From NCBI RefSeq assembly GCF_001667275.1, contig NZ_LZHV01000036.1:1-64000 (forward strand): DNA of 64,000 nt, written 5' to 3'. The notes below the pieces were generated by a model. The model ran no database searches. It saw only the letters and a list, made by a program, of their open reading frames with translations, and had not been told where the DNA came from. Origin of the DNA: Mycobacterium sp. ACS4054 (GTDB lineage: Bacteria; Actinomycetota; Actinomycetes; Mycobacteriales; Mycobacteriaceae). A program made the position numbers and the translations under genes. This document shows, piece after piece, positions 26,220 to 36,770 of the stretch (position 1 is its first letter; every line of letters starts with the position of its first letter).

Positions 26220-29200
26220 TTGCCTCTCGCGAACGCCGCCACCTCCGTTGCCGTGATCGGCATGGCCTGCCGGCTTCCCGGCGGCATCGACTCGCCGCAA
26301 CAGCTGTGGGACGCGTTGTTGCGCGGAGAGGATTTCGTCGGCGAGATTCCCGCCGACCGGTGGGACGCCGACCGCTATTACGACCCCGAGCCCGGCGTGC
26401 CGGGGCGGTCGGTGACGCGGTGGGGCGCCTTCCTGGACGACGTCGGCGGTTTCGACTGCGATTTCTTCGGCATGACCGAGCGCGAAGCCACCGCGATCGA
26501 CCCGCAGCACCGGTTGCTGCTGGAGACGTCCTGGGACGCCATCGAGCACGCGGGCCTCGATCCCGCGCGCCTGGCCCACTCGCAGACCGGGGTCTTCGTC
26601 GGACTGACCCACGGCGATTACGAACTGCTGTCCGCCGACTGCGGCGCCGCCGAAGGGCCGTACGGATTCACCGGGACTTCCAACAGCTTCGCCTCGGGGC
26701 GGGTCGCCTACACGCTGGGTTTGCACGGCCCGGCGGTCACCGTGGACACCGCGTGCTCGTCGGGGTTGATGGCCGTCCACCAGGCCTGCGGCAGCCTGAA
26801 CAGCGGGGAAAGCGACATTGCCCTGGCGGGGGGCGTCGTCGTGACGCTGGAACCGCGCAAGTCCGTGTCGGGCTCGCTGCAGGGCATGCTGTCGCCGACC
26901 GGCCGCTGCCACGCCTTCGACGTGGCGGCCGACGGGTTGGTGTCCGGCGAGGGCTGCGTCATGCTGCTGCTCAAGCGGCTCGACGACGCGCAGCGCGACG
27001 GCGACCGCATCCTGGCCGTGCTGCGCGGCACCGCCGCGAACCAGGACGGCCGCACCGTGAACATCGCGGCGCCGTCGGAAACCGCCCAGGTGGCCGTCTA
27101 CCGGAAGGCCCTGGAGGCCGCCGGCGTCGACCCGGCCACCGTCGGCTTCGTCGAGGCGCACGGGACCGGCACGCCGGTCGGGGATCCGATCGAGTACTCG
27201 AGCCTGGCCGCGGTGTACGGGACCGCGGGGCCGTGCGCGCTGGGCTCGGTGAAGACGAACTTCGGCCACCTGCAGTCGACGTCGGGACCGCTGGGGCTGA
27301 TGAAGGCGATCCTGGCGCTGCGGCACGGCGTGGTGCCGCGGAACCTGCACTTCACCCGCCTGCCCGACGGGATGGCCGAGATCGAGACCGAACTGTTTGT
27401 GCCGCAGGCCAATTCGCCCTGGCCCACCGACGGTCACCACCCGCGGCGCGCCGCGGTGTCGTCGTACGGCATATCCGGCACGAACGTGCACGCCGTCTTG
27501 GAGGAGGCGCAGCCGCACGGGGCGGGGGAGCAGCCGCCGATCACCGGCGGGGCGTTGCTGTTTGCCGTGTCGGCCACGTCGGCGGAACAGTTGCGTGCCA
27601 CGGCCGCCCGCCTCGCGGCCTGGGTCGACGAGCACGCCGGCGCCGTAAGCCTGCGCGACCTCGGCTACACCCTGGCGCGCCGGCGCGCGCACCGGCCGGT
27701 GCGGACGGTGGTGTCGGCGAGCGACTTCGGTGAGCTGAGCGCGGCCCTGCGCGACGTCGCCGACGGGGATTTGCCCTACCAGCCCGCCGTCGGGCAGGAC
27801 GATCGTGGGCCCGTGTGGGTGTTCTCCGGGCAGGGTTCGCAATGGCCGAGCATGGGCGCCGAACTGCTGGCGAGGGAGCCGGTGTTCGCCGCGACGATCG
27901 CCACGTTGGAGCCGCTGATCGCCGCGGAATCGGGTTTCTCGGTCACCGAGGCCATGTCGGCGCCGGAGGTCGTCACCGGCATCGACCGCGTGCAGCCGAC
28001 GATCTTCGCGATGCAGGTCGCCCTGGCCGAGACGATGAAGTCCTACGGGGTGCGCCCCGGCGCCGTCATCGGGCATTCGCTCGGTGAATCCGCCGCGGCG
28101 GTCGTGGCCGGCGGCCTGTCGCTCGAAGACGGCGTGCGCGTCATCTGCCGCCGCTCGGCGTTGATGGCGCGCATCGCCGGCAGCGGCGCCATGGCGTCGG
28201 TGGAACTGCCCGGCCAACAGGTGCTCTCGGAACTGTCCATCCGCGGCATCACCGACGTGGTCCTGTCCGTGGTCGCCTCGCCCACGTCGACGGTCGTGGG
28301 CGGCGACACGCAGACGATCCGGGACCTGGTCGCGGCCTGGAGCGAGCAGGACGTGCTGGCGCGCGAGGTGGCGGTGGACGTGGCCTCGCATTCGCCGCAG
28401 GTGGAACCGATCCTCGACGAACTCCTCGAGGCCCTCGCCGGCCTCGAGCCGAGGGAGCCCGAGGTTCCCTACTACTCGGCGACGCTGTGGAACCCCCGCG
28501 AACGCCCGTCGTTCACCGCCGACTACTGGGTCGAAAACCTGCGCCAGACCGTGCGATTCGCGGCGGCGGTGCAGGCCGCCCTCAAGGACGGGTTCCGCGT
28601 CTTCGGGGAGCTGGCGCCGCATCCGTTGCTCACTCACGCCGTCGAGCAGAACGCCGGCGCCCTCGACACGCCAATCGCGGCGCTGGCGGCCGTGCGCCGG
28701 GAGCAAGAGCTGCCGGCCGGATTGCGTGGTTTCGTCGCCGACGTGCACAGCGCCGGCGCCGCGGTCGACTTCTCGGTGCAGTACCCGACCGGCCGCCTGC
28801 TGGACGCCCCGCTCCCGGCCTGGACGCACCGCACCCTGATGCTGCGCCGCGAGGCAAAAGAGCAGGCGCACGGCGCGTCGGTCCAGGCCGTCCATCCGCT
28901 GCTGGGCGCGCACGTCCACCTGCACGAGGAACCCGAGCGCCACGTCTGGCAGTCCGACGTCGGCACCGAGGCGCACCCATGGCTCGGCGACCACCAAATC
29001 CACCGCGTGGCGGCGCTTCCCGGCGCCGCCTACTGCGAAATGGCGCTGGCCGCCGCGCGGGCGACCCTCGGCGGCCAGGCCGAAGTCCGCGACATCACGT
29101 TCGACCAGACGCTGTTGCTGGACGGGAAGACGCCGGCATCGTCGACCGCCACGGTCACCGCGCCCGGCGTCCTGGAATTCACCGTGGACACCCACGCCGA

Positions 29201-32200
29201 CGGCGAACGCGTTCGCCGGGCGGCCGCGGTGCTGCACGCCCCACCGGTAGCCGATGGGGCAGCGCCGCGGCAGCCGCCCGCCCACGACATGGCCACGTTG
29301 ATCGCCAATCACCCGTCCGGCACCGACGGCGGCGAACTGCGAAAGGCGTTCGGCGCCATCGGCATTCAGTATGGGCCCGCCTTCTCGGGCCTGGCCGCGG
29401 CCCGCAACTCCGACGCGGGCGCGGGCACCGTGCTTGCCGAGGTGGCGCTGCCCGGCGCGATCCGCTCGCAGCAGTCGGGTTATGGCATCCACCCCGCCCT
29501 GCTGGACGCGTGCTTCCAGTCGGTCGTCGTTCATCCCGAGGTGCAGAAGGCGAGCGCGGAGGGTCTGCTGCTGCCGGTCGGCGTGCGCCGCTTGCGCGGC
29601 TTTGCCTCGACCCGCAACGCGCAATACTGCCTCGCGCGGGTGACGTCGTCGTGCCCCGGCGCGTGTGAGGCGGACATCGACGTGCTGGACCGGTCCGGCG
29701 CCGTGCTGCTGACCGTCGAGGGCCTGCGCCTGGCCGGCGGCGCCTCCGAGGGGGACCGGGCGCGCCGGCTGTTGGGCGAGCGGTTGTTGACCATCGAATG
29801 GGAGACCCGCAGCCTCCCCGACCCGTCGCGCGGCGAGCCGGGATCGTGGCTGCTGCTCAGCGCCGGTGAGGTGACCGATCCGCTGACGGCGCAACTGGGC
29901 GAGGCGTTGTCCGACGGCGCCCAATGCACCACGGTGGCGCTGCCGCCCGGGTCGGCGGAGACCCCGCAGCTGCGGACGCTGCTGGCGAGAGACGCCGCCT
30001 CGAACGGGCATGGGCCACTCAAGGGCCTCTCCGGTGTCGTGGTGGTGACCGCGCCACCCGCCGGCGAGGCCGACCCGACCCGGCGCGGCCGCGACTACGT
30101 CTCGCACCTGGCGACCATCGCCCGCGAGCTCTCCGAGTTGCCGGGCGAATCACCCCGCCTCTTCGTGGTGACCAGGAACGCCGCGCACGTGACCACCGGT
30201 GACGTGGCCAACCTGGAGCAGACCGGGCTGCGCGGGCTGCTGCGGGTGATCGACTCCGAGCACCCGCACCTGAGCGCCACCCAGATCGACGTCGACGAGG
30301 CGACCGATGCCAAACATGTTGCCCTGCAGCTGAAGAGCGGCTCGGAGGAGGATGAGACCGCTTGGCGGCACGGCGAGTGGCACACCGCGCGGCTGCGGCC
30401 GGCGCCGCTGCGTCCGGCCGACCGCCAGACCACCGTCGTCGACCACGAGCGCGACGGCGTGCGCCTGCAGATCCGCACCCCGGGCGACCTGGAATCGCTG
30501 GAGTTCGTCGCGTTCGACCGCGTCCCGCCCGGGCCGGGGGAGATCGAGGTCGCCGTCACCACGTCCACCGTCAATTTCGCCGATGTGCTGCTCGCCTTCG
30601 GTCGCTATCCCACCTTCGAGGGCTACCAGCAGCAGTTGGGCGGCGACTTCGCCGGGGTGGTCACCGCCGTCGGGCCGGACGTCACCGGGCCGAAGGTGGG
30701 TGATCGGGTCGGCGGTCTCTCCCGCAACGGCTGCTGGGGCACGTTCGTCATCGCCGACGCGCGGCACGCGGTCGTCCTGCCGCCCGGCCTGCCGCTGGAC
30801 GCCGCGGCCGCGGTACCCACCGCCGCGGCGACCGCCTGGTACGGCCTGCATGATCTGGCCCGGGTCGCACCCACCGACAAGGTGCTCATCCACTCCGGCA
30901 CCGGTGGCGTCGGGCAGGCCGCCATCGCGATCGCCCGCGCCGCCGGTTGCGAGATCTTCGCCACCGCGGGCAGCCCGCAGCGCCGGCAACTGCTGCGCGA
31001 CATGGGAATTGAACACGTCTACGATTCGCGCAGCACGGAGTTCGCCGACCAGATCCGCCGGGACACCGACGGTTACGGCGTCGACGTGGTGCTCAACTCG
31101 CTGCCCGGCGCGGCGCAGCGCGCGGGAATCGAATTGTTGGCCTTCGGCGGCCGGTTCATCGAGTTGGGCAAGCGCGACATCTACGGCGATACCCGCCTCG
31201 GGCTATATCCGTTCCGCCGCAACCTGTCCCTGTTCGCGGTCGACCTGGCGCTGTTGACGGTCACCCATCCCGAGACGGTCCGACGGCTGCTGACCACGGT
31301 GTACCAGCGCACGGCCGACGGCGAGTTGCCGCCGCCGCGGACCACGCACTTCCCGATCCACGACGCGGCCGCCGCGGTCCGGCTGGTCGGCGCCGCCGGC
31401 CACACCGGCAAGGTGGTGCTCGACGTGCCGCGGGCCGGGCGCAGCGTGGCCACGGTCCCCCCGGAACAGGTGCGGCCGTTCCGCGGCGACGGCGCCTACA
31501 TCGTCACCGGCGGTATCGGCGGGCTGGGGCTGTTCCTGGCCGGTGAGATGGCCCCTCGGGGAGCCGGGCGGCTCGTGCTCAACTCCCGTTCGGCGCCCGA
31601 CGCGCGGGCGCGGCAAGCCATTGAGCGCCTGACCGCCGGCGGGGCGGACATCGTGGTGGAGTGTGGCGACATCGCCGAGCCGGGCACGGCCGCACGCCTG
31701 GTGGCGTGCGCGACCGCGACGGGACTGCCGGTGCGCGGCGTGTTGCACGCGGCGGCCGTGGTCGAGGACGCCACGTTGACCAACGTCACGGACGAACTGG
31801 TCGAACGGTGTTGGGCGCCAAAGGTTTACGGGGCCTGGAATCTGCATCACGCCACGGCGGGGCAGCCGCTGGACTGGTTCTGCGCGTTCTCGTCGGCGGC
31901 CGCGCTCGTCGGCTCCCCGGGGCAGGGCGCCTACGCGGCGGCCAACAGCTGGCTGGATGCGTTCGCGCACTGGCGCCGCGCCCAGGGGCTGCCGGGCAGC
32001 GCGATCGCCTGGGGCGCGTGGTCCGAAGTGGGGCGGGCCACCGCCCTGGCGGAAGGCGCCGGCATCGCCATCAAGCCCGCCGAGGGCTACCGCGCCTTCG
32101 AGTCGCTGCTGCGCTACGACCGCCCCTACTGCGGCTACGCGCCGATCATGGGAACGCCGTGGCTGACCTCGTTCGCGCAACGCAGCCGGTTCGCCGAGGC

Positions 32201-32522
32201 GTTCCGGTCGTCGAGTCAGGGCGACCCGGACACGGGCAGATTCCTGGCCGAGCTCAAGGGGTTGCCCCGCGAGGAATGGCCCAGCGCGATCCGTCGGCTG
32301 GTGTCCGGTCAGATCAGCCTGTTGCTCAGGCGCACAATCGATCCCGATCGTCCCCTTTCCGACTACGGGCTGGATTCGCTCGGGAATTTGGAACTGCGCA
32401 CCCGCATCGAAACCGAAACGGGCGTGCGCGTCAGCCCCACCAAGATCACCACCGTGCGGGATCTGGCGGAGCATCTGTGCGACGAGATCGCCGCCACCGA
32501 ACTCGCACCGTCGGCATCCTGA
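26220..32522 (+). CDS. MAS-type iterative highly reducing polyketide synthase (Pks3/4- or Pks2-like)
   Basis: A 2100-residue type I PKS with the mycocerosic-acid-synthase layout KS-AT-DH-ER-KR-ACP. KS spans about residues 10-430 with Cys179 in VDTACSSG and the [12 protein letters not shown] block. AT is about 530-850 with Ser620 in GHSLGE and a VASH motif, which points to methylmalonyl-CoA. DH has H925 in [14 protein letters not shown] and an Asp in [12 protein letters not shown] has [10 protein letters not shown] near 1560, KR has GGIGGLG near 1763, and the ACP phosphopantetheine Ser is residue 2053 (DYGLDSLG). It should make multimethyl-branched fatty acids for glycolipids. TTG 26220 has a GGGG-type RBS. 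In M. tuberculosis the Pks3/4 locus continues with papA3, mmpL10 and chp2; here sulfate-activation genes follow instead. Confidence 0.93.
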   Translation: MPLANAATSVAVIGMACRLPGGIDSPQQLWDALLRGEDFVGEIPADRWDADRYYDPEPGVPGRSVTRWGAFLDDVGGFDCDFFGMTEREATAIDPQHRLLLETSWDAIEHAGLDPARLAHSQTGVFVGLTHGDYELLSADCGAAEGPYGFTGTSNSFASGRVAYTLGLHGPAVTVDTACSSGLMAVHQACGSLNSGESDIALAGGVVVTLEPRKSVSGSLQGMLSPTGRCHAFDVAADGLVSGEGCVMLLLKRLDDAQRDGDRILAVLRGTAANQDGRTVNIAAPSETAQVAVYRKALEAAGVDPATVGFVEAHGTGTPVGDPIEYSSLAAVYGTAGPCALGSVKTNFGHLQSTSGPLGLMKAILALRHGVVPRNLHFTRLPDGMAEIETELFVPQANSPWPTDGHHPRRAAVSSYGISGTNVHAVLEEAQPHGAGEQPPITGGALLFAVSATSAEQLRATAARLAAWVDEHAGAVSLRDLGYTLARRRAHRPVRTVVSASDFGELSAALRDVADGDLPYQPAVGQDDRGPVWVFSGQGSQWPSMGAELLAREPVFAATIATLEPLIAAESGFSVTEAMSAPEVVTGIDRVQPTIFAMQVALAETMKSYGVRPGAVIGHSLGESAAAVVAGGLSLEDGVRVICRRSALMARIAGSGAMASVELPGQQVLSELSIRGITDVVLSVVASPTSTVVGGDTQTIRDLVAAWSEQDVLAREVAVDVASHSPQVEPILDELLEALAGLEPREPEVPYYSATLWNPRERPSFTADYWVENLRQTVRFAAAVQAALKDGFRVFGELAPHPLLTHAVEQNAGALDTPIAALAAVRREQELPAGLRGFVADVHSAGAAVDFSVQYPTGRLLDAPLPAWTHRTLMLRREAKEQAHGASVQAVHPLLGAHVHLHEEPERHVWQSDVGTEAHPWLGDHQIHRVAALPGAAYCEMALAAARATLGGQAEVRDITFDQTLLLDGKTPASSTATVTAPGVLEFTVDTHADGERVRRAAAVLHAPPVADGAAPRQPPAHDMATLIANHPSGTDGGELRKAFGAIGIQYGPAFSGLAAARNSDAGAGTVLAEVALPGAIRSQQSGYGIHPALLDACFQSVVVHPEVQKASAEGLLLPVGVRRLRGFASTRNAQYCLARVTSSCPGACEADIDVLDRSGAVLLTVEGLRLAGGASEGDRARRLLGERLLTIEWETRSLPDPSRGEPGSWLLLSAGEVTDPLTAQLGEALSDGAQCTTVALPPGSAETPQLRTLLARDAASNGHGPLKGLSGVVVVTAPPAGEADPTRRGRDYVSHLATIARELSELPGESPRLFVVTRNAAHVTTGDVANLEQTGLRGLLRVIDSEHPHLSATQIDVDEATDAKHVALQLKSGSEEDETAWRHGEWHTARLRPAPLRPADRQTTVVDHERDGVRLQIRTPGDLESLEFVAFDRVPPGPGEIEVAVTTSTVNFADVLLAFGRYPTFEGYQQQLGGDFAGVVTAVGPDVTGPKVGDRVGGLSRNGCWGTFVIADARHAVVLPPGLPLDAAAAVPTAAATAWYGLHDLARVAPTDKVLIHSGTGGVGQAAIAIARAAGCEIFATAGSPQRRQLLRDMGIEHVYDSRSTEFADQIRRDTDGYGVDVVLNSLPGAAQRAGIELLAFGGRFIELGKRDIYGDTRLGLYPFRRNLSLFAVDLALLTVTHPETVRRLLTTVYQRTADGELPPPRTTHFPIHDAAAAVRLVGAAGHTGKVVLDVPRAGRSVATVPPEQVRPFRGDGAYIVTGGIGGLGLFLAGEMAPRGAGRLVLNSRSAPDARARQAIERLTAGGADIVVECGDIAEPGTAARLVACATATGLPVRGVLHAAAVVEDATLTNVTDELVERCWAPKVYGAWNLHHATAGQPLDWFCAFSSAAALVGSPGQGAYAAANSWLDAFAHWRRAQGLPGSAIAWGAWSEVGRATALAEGAGIAIKPAEGYRAFESLLRYDRPYCGYAPIMGTPWLTSFAQRSRFAEAFRSSSQGDPDTGRFLAELKGLPREEWPSAIRRLVSGQISLLLRRTIDPDRPLSDYGLDSLGNLELRTRIETETGVRVSPTKITTVRDLAEHLCDEIAATELAPSAS

Positions 32523-32709
32523 CGCAATTCGACTCATCGCGGTCGTAACCGTTGCCGTCACGGTCGGGCAAGGCCACCCGGCGGCCAGGCGAGCCGGCCG
32601 GCGCCGCGCGGTGGCGGGGCCCGTCAAATCTCCTGTAAATTGGCCATCTTAAGTAGCCGAACGGCTACACCCCGGTTTGACTGGCGAGCGACGTGGTGAG
32701 GGGCTGAGA
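32523..32709 (+). other. Intergenic region between PKS and cysC
   Basis: 187 bp without a coding signal. It is long enough for a separate promoter for the cysC-sat cassette. No hairpin with a U-tract was seen after the PKS stop. Confidence 0.4.
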
Positions 32710-33405
32710 ATGGCGGACAACATCACCTGGCACGAACACCACATCAGCCGCAGCAGCCGGGAACAACTCAACGGGCACCGGGGCTGCGTCCTCTGGTTCA
32801 CCGGGCTCAGCGGCAGCGGCAAGAGCACGGTGGCCAACACCGTCGAGCAGAAGCTCTACGAGCGGGGCGTCCGCAGCTATCTGCTGGATGGGGACAACGT
32901 CCGCTACGGGCTCAACGCGGGCCCCGGAACCCTCGAACCACGCCACGGGGCCGAGTTCGCCAAGAGATTCGGTCTGGGCTTCTCCGCCCAGGATCGCGAG
33001 GAGAACATCCGGCGGATCGGGGCGGTGTCCAAGCTGTTCTGCGAGGCCGGCATCATCGCGTTGACCGCCTTCATCAGCCCCTACCGGCGCGATCGCGACG
33101 CGGTCCGCGAAACGCTGGTCGAAGGCGACTTCCAGGAAATCTTCATCGACACCCCGATAGAGATCTGCGAAAAGCGGGATCCCAAGGGGCTTTACAAGAA
33201 GGCGCGGGCCGGGGAGATCAAGGGATTCACCGGCATCGACGACCCGTACGAGGCTCCGGCGCAGCCCGAGTTGCGGCTCGAGGGCGGCCAGAAGGACGCG
33301 GACACGCTGGCCGAGGAAGTGATCGCCCACCTCGAGAAGGTGGGTGTCATTCCGGCCCTCGCCCGCAGCCAGGATGCAACGGTCGGGTTTAGCAATCCGG
33401 GATAA
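32710..33405 (+). CDS. cysC: Adenylylsulfate (APS) kinase CysC
   Basis: A 231-residue stand-alone APS kinase that phosphorylates APS to PAPS, the sulfuryl donor for sulfotransferases and for PAPS reduction. It has a P-loop G32-LSGSGK-S39, the [14 protein letters not shown]-binding segment, the ISPYRRDR segment with the Ser typical of phosphorylated CysC, and the lid [20 protein letters not shown]. Length is slightly above the E. coli enzyme because of C-terminal residues. ATG 32710 has a GAGGGG site upstream. Mycobacteria normally activate sulfate with CysD plus the fused CysNC, so this gene is an additional copy. It is followed 50 bp later by sat. Confidence 0.92.
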   Translation: MADNITWHEHHISRSSREQLNGHRGCVLWFTGLSGSGKSTVANTVEQKLYERGVRSYLLDGDNVRYGLNAGPGTLEPRHGAEFAKRFGLGFSAQDREENIRRIGAVSKLFCEAGIIALTAFISPYRRDRDAVRETLVEGDFQEIFIDTPIEICEKRDPKGLYKKARAGEIKGFTGIDDPYEAPAQPELRLEGGQKDADTLAEEVIAHLEKVGVIPALARSQDATVGFSNPG

Positions 33406-33455
33406 CGGGCATCAAGGCGGACTGCTCGAACACGCACGCGAAGCGAGGTCATCAG

Positions 33456-34721
33456 ATGAGCTATACGGGCCACAACGGGAAACCGATCGTGGAAAGGGTG
33501 GCCACTGCCGGCGCCGCCGAACTGATCAAAGGCCTGCCCCGCGTGCCCATTTCGAAGGCGACCGCGCACGAGGTGATCAGCCTGTCCTACGGCTTCTTCA
33601 CGCCGCTGACGGGGTTCATGGGCCGGCAAGAGGTCGACACCACGCTGGACAAGATGGCGCTGCCGGACGGAACGCTGTGGAGCATCCCGATCGTGTTCGA
33701 CCTGTCCTCCGACGAAATCGAGGAGCTGGGAATCGAAGAGGGCCGCAGCGTCGTCCTCGAGTACCTGGGGGCCCCGATGGCCACCTTCGAGGTCGCCGAG
33801 ATCTACACCTACGACCTGCAGCACTTCGCCGAGAAGACCTACGGCACAACCGATCCCCGGCACCCGGGGGTGAAGAAGACGCTCGCCTACGCGAACCGGT
33901 TCATCGCCGGGGACATCACGCTGATCAACGAGCCGGTCTTCAACGAGCCCTTCAAGAGTTTCTGGCTCACCCCCAAGCAGCATCAGGACGTGTTGGCGGA
34001 GAAGGACTGGAAACACGTTGTCGCCCATCAGACCCGCAACGTCCCGCACACCGGTCACGAGGCGCTGATGAAGCAGGCGTGGCTGGCCGCGAACGAGGAC
34101 ATGCCCGTCGACAACCTGAACACCGGCGTGCTGGTGAACGCGATCATCGGCCAGAAGCGGGTGGGGGACTACATCGACGAGGCGATCCTGCTCACGCAGG
34201 ACGAGCTGCGCAAGAGCGGCTACTTCCGCGAGGACGTGCACAAGGTGACCTTCACGCTGTGGGACATGCGCTATGCGGGCCCGCGCGAGGCGATCTTCCA
34301 CGCGATCCTGCGGACCAACCTCGGCTGCACGCACCACATGTTCGGGCGCGACCACGCCGGCGTCGGCGACTTCTACGACCCCTACGACTCGCAGAACCTG
34401 CTGCAGGATCACCGGTCGGACCTCGGCATCAAACCGGTGTTCCTGCGGGAGAACTGGTACTGCCCCGAATGCCGCGAGGTGACCAACTCGGCGCTGTGCG
34501 GTCACGACGCACAGGCGCAGAGCTTCAGCGGCAGCCTGATCCGCAGCATCCTCACCGACGAGGTGAAGCCGACCCAGCAGGTCATGCGCCACGAGGTGTT
34601 CGAGGTCGTGCTGGAATCCGCCGCGAAATACGGTCAGGGCTCACCGTTCGTCACCGAGGAGTACCTGGCGGACCGGCTGCCGGTGTTCACGCTCAACCAG
34701 CTGGAGGGGGCCGAATCATGA
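33456..34721 (+). CDS. sat: Homomeric ATP sulfurylase Sat
   Basis: A 421-residue ATP sulfurylase of the single-subunit type: ATP plus sulfate gives APS plus pyrophosphate. Catalytic motifs are Q192-T-R-N195, the HxGH pair H198 and H201, and GRDHAGVGDFYDPYD further on. A zinc-binding pattern C336-x2-C339-x8-C348-x-H350 follows, as in Sat enzymes of sulfur-metabolising bacteria and archaea. It is unrelated to the GTPase-coupled CysDN enzyme usual in mycobacteria. It lacks a C-terminal APS-kinase domain, and the separate cysC upstream supplies that activity. The stop overlaps the next gene by ATGA. Confidence 0.93.
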   Translation: MSYTGHNGKPIVERVATAGAAELIKGLPRVPISKATAHEVISLSYGFFTPLTGFMGRQEVDTTLDKMALPDGTLWSIPIVFDLSSDEIEELGIEEGRSVVLEYLGAPMATFEVAEIYTYDLQHFAEKTYGTTDPRHPGVKKTLAYANRFIAGDITLINEPVFNEPFKSFWLTPKQHQDVLAEKDWKHVVAHQTRNVPHTGHEALMKQAWLAANEDMPVDNLNTGVLVNAIIGQKRVGDYIDEAILLTQDELRKSGYFREDVHKVTFTLWDMRYAGPREAIFHAILRTNLGCTHHMFGRDHAGVGDFYDPYDSQNLLQDHRSDLGIKPVFLRENWYCPECREVTNSALCGHDAQAQSFSGSLIRSILTDEVKPTQQVMRHEVFEVVLESAAKYGQGSPFVTEEYLADRLPVFTLNQLEGAES

Positions 34722-35032
34722 GCGCCGCCAAGAAGATCAAGGTCAACGTCTGGATCAACGAGGAACGGCTGGAGGCGCTGGCGAAAGCGGGAATGGCCGA
34801 TTCGGCGAAGGACGCCTTCGCCGGCATGAAGCTCCTGGAGATCTACACCACCGAGGAGCAGAAGGACGTTGTGTTGCAACGCTTTCCGGGGGCCAAGTAC
34901 GACTCCGCCACCACCAAGTCCATCGAGCTACTCCCGAAGAAGGCCAAGGACCGGTTGCTCGAGCTGTCGATCAGCATGCACTCCACCGGCCCGGACGTGA
35001 TGGGTCGCTTCCTGGACGAATCGCAACCCTAG
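34718..35032 (+). CDS. Uncharacterised small protein translationally coupled to sat
   Basis: A 104-residue soluble protein starting with a Lys-rich strand (MSAAKKIKVNVWINEERLEA) and alternating predicted helices and strands. There is no signal peptide, membrane segment, Cys or known catalytic motif. Its ATG overlaps the sat stop as ATGA, so the two are almost certainly co-translated and may interact. It could be a regulator or accessory subunit of the sulfurylase. It was not recognised; no function is assigned. Confidence 0.8.
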   Translation: MSAAKKIKVNVWINEERLEALAKAGMADSAKDAFAGMKLLEIYTTEEQKDVVLQRFPGAKYDSATTKSIELLPKKAKDRLLELSISMHSTGPDVMGRFLDESQP

Positions 35033-35040
35033 CGGTCCGC

Positions 35041-36765
35041 TCAGGCGTCCAGCCGGGTGAACTCCTGGCGGCGATACTGTTCGACGCAGGCGGCCCGCCG
35101 GATCTTGCCGCTGGTCGTGGTCGGAATCGACCCCGGTGACACCAGCACGAGATCGGCGACATTCAGACCGTGCGAGTTGGAAATCGCCGCGGTGACATCG
35201 TTTTTGACGACGGCGAGCCGGCGCAGCGCCTCCTCGTCGGAATCGCCGCGCTTCTTCATTTCGATGATGGTCACCAGCTTCTCGGTCTCGTCCACCGCGA
35301 CCGAGATGGCCGCGACCCGCCCCCCGGTGATCTCCTGGACCGTCGACTCGATGTCCTCGGGATAGTGGTTGCGCCCGTAGACGATCAACAGGTCCTTCGT
35401 CCGGCCGACGATGAACAGCTCGCCCTGCGAGACGAAGCCGAGGTCGCCGGTGCGCAGCCACGGCCCCTCGGGCGTGCCCGGCGACGGGTCGGCCAGCATG
35501 CCGCCGAACGTGCGCGCGGTCTCCTCGGGCTTCTGCCAGTAGCCGGCGGCCACGTTCTCGCCGTGCACCCAGATCTCGCCGACCGAACCCGGCGGGCATT
35601 CCTTGCTGGTGTCGGGGTCCACGATCCGCACCGCAGGCGACTCGGGCATGCCGTAGCTGAACAGCGGTGAGCCGGTCTCGGCCGAACACCGCTGGGCGGT
35701 GCCCTCGGACAGCTTCTCGGCATCGAAGTGCGCGATCTCGGGCGGGCCGCTCGCGGTGCGGCTCGAGACGTAGACGGTGGCCTCGGCCAGACCGTAGGAG
35801 GGGTGCATCATGTGGTCGCGAAAGTTGTACGGCCCGAATCGTTTACAGAACCGCTCCAGCGTCGCGGGGTGGATGCGTTCGGCCCCGCTGACGATGCCCA
35901 AGACCTTGCCGAGGTCGACACCGGAGAGGTCGGCGTCCGTCGTCTTTCGCACGGCCAGCTCGAAGGCGAAATTGGGCGCCGCGGAGATGATCGGGACGCC
36001 GATCGACATGGCCTGAATCCACCGCGCCGGGCGCTGAAGGAAGGCGACCGGGCTGGTCAGGTTGGCGCGATAGCCGGCCAGGATCGGCGCGATGACGCCG
36101 AGCACCAGACCCATGTCGTGGTAGAAGGGCAGCCAGGACACCGCCGCGCTGCCGCGCGGCGGAACACCGTTGAATTCGGCGAAGTAGGCGGTCATCAGTT
36201 GCCGGAAGTTCACGTGCAGGTTGCGGTGCGAGATCATCACCCCGGCGGGCACGCGGGTCGAACCGGACGTGTACTGCAGGTACGCCGTGTCGGGGGCCCC
36301 GCTGACGTGGATGCTGGGCGCGCCGGGGTCGTCCAGGTTCAGCGCGTCGACCTCGACGGCGACCGGGCCCGGCCCCCGGTACTCGGAAACCGCCCCGGCG
36401 ACCGGGGACGTGGTGAGGACGACGGCGGGCGCGGTGTCGGCCAGGACGGCGCTCACCCGTTCGTCGTGCGAGCCCACCGCCGGAACGGACAACGGCACCG
36501 CGATCAGCCCGGCCTGCATCGCGCCCAGGAAGGCCACAATGTAGTCCAGCCCCTGCGGGGCGAGGATGACGGCCCGGTCCCCGACGGCGCCGTGCCGCTT
36601 GACCTCGTGCGCGACGTTCAGGGTCCGCTGGTAGAGCTGCGCCCACGTCACCGTCTCGGTGACACCCTCCCAATCGCGTTCGTAGTCGGTGTAGGCGAAC
36701 ACGACATCGTCGGGCTGCAGGCCCGCGCGCTCGCGCAGCAGGGCGACCACGGACGCGTTCGGCAT
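35041..36765 (-). CDS. fadD21: Long-chain fatty-acyl-AMP ligase (FadD21-like FAAL)
   Basis: A 574-residue adenylate-forming enzyme of the FAAL subgroup that activates a fatty acid as acyl-AMP for direct transfer to a PKS rather than to CoA. It has the AMP motif [27 protein letters not shown], the [13 protein letters not shown] block and the C-terminal [26 protein letters not shown] and TSGKIRR (with the catalytic Lys). Such ligases usually sit beside the PKS they feed; here the natural partner is the MAS-type PKS at 26220. The gene converges on the cysC-sat cassette with 8 bp between stops. FadD21 serves Pks3/4 in M. tuberculosis and also lies next to the pruC homologue there. Confidence 0.88.
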   Translation of the reverse strand: MPNASVVALLRERAGLQPDDVVFAYTDYERDWEGVTETVTWAQLYQRTLNVAHEVKRHGAVGDRAVILAPQGLDYIVAFLGAMQAGLIAVPLSVPAVGSHDERVSAVLADTAPAVVLTTSPVAGAVSEYRGPGPVAVEVDALNLDDPGAPSIHVSGAPDTAYLQYTSGSTRVPAGVMISHRNLHVNFRQLMTAYFAEFNGVPPRGSAAVSWLPFYHDMGLVLGVIAPILAGYRANLTSPVAFLQRPARWIQAMSIGVPIISAAPNFAFELAVRKTTDADLSGVDLGKVLGIVSGAERIHPATLERFCKRFGPYNFRDHMMHPSYGLAEATVYVSSRTASGPPEIAHFDAEKLSEGTAQRCSAETGSPLFSYGMPESPAVRIVDPDTSKECPPGSVGEIWVHGENVAAGYWQKPEETARTFGGMLADPSPGTPEGPWLRTGDLGFVSQGELFIVGRTKDLLIVYGRNHYPEDIESTVQEITGGRVAAISVAVDETEKLVTIIEMKKRGDSDEEALRRLAVVKNDVTAAISNSHGLNVADLVLVSPGSIPTTTSGKIRRAACVEQYRRQEFTRLDA

Positions 36766-36770
36766 GGCCG

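Noticed and set aside
28992..29021. DH motif of the PKS with Arg instead of Gly (HxxxRxxxxP)
   Set aside because: MAS-type dehydratase domains commonly carry HQIH-x-VAALPG, so this is family-typical rather than an inactivating change.
26103..30107. A 1334-codon minus-strand frame opposite the PKS
   Set aside because: It is the antisense of a gene with intact KS, AT and DH motifs; the composition is typical of a GC shadow.
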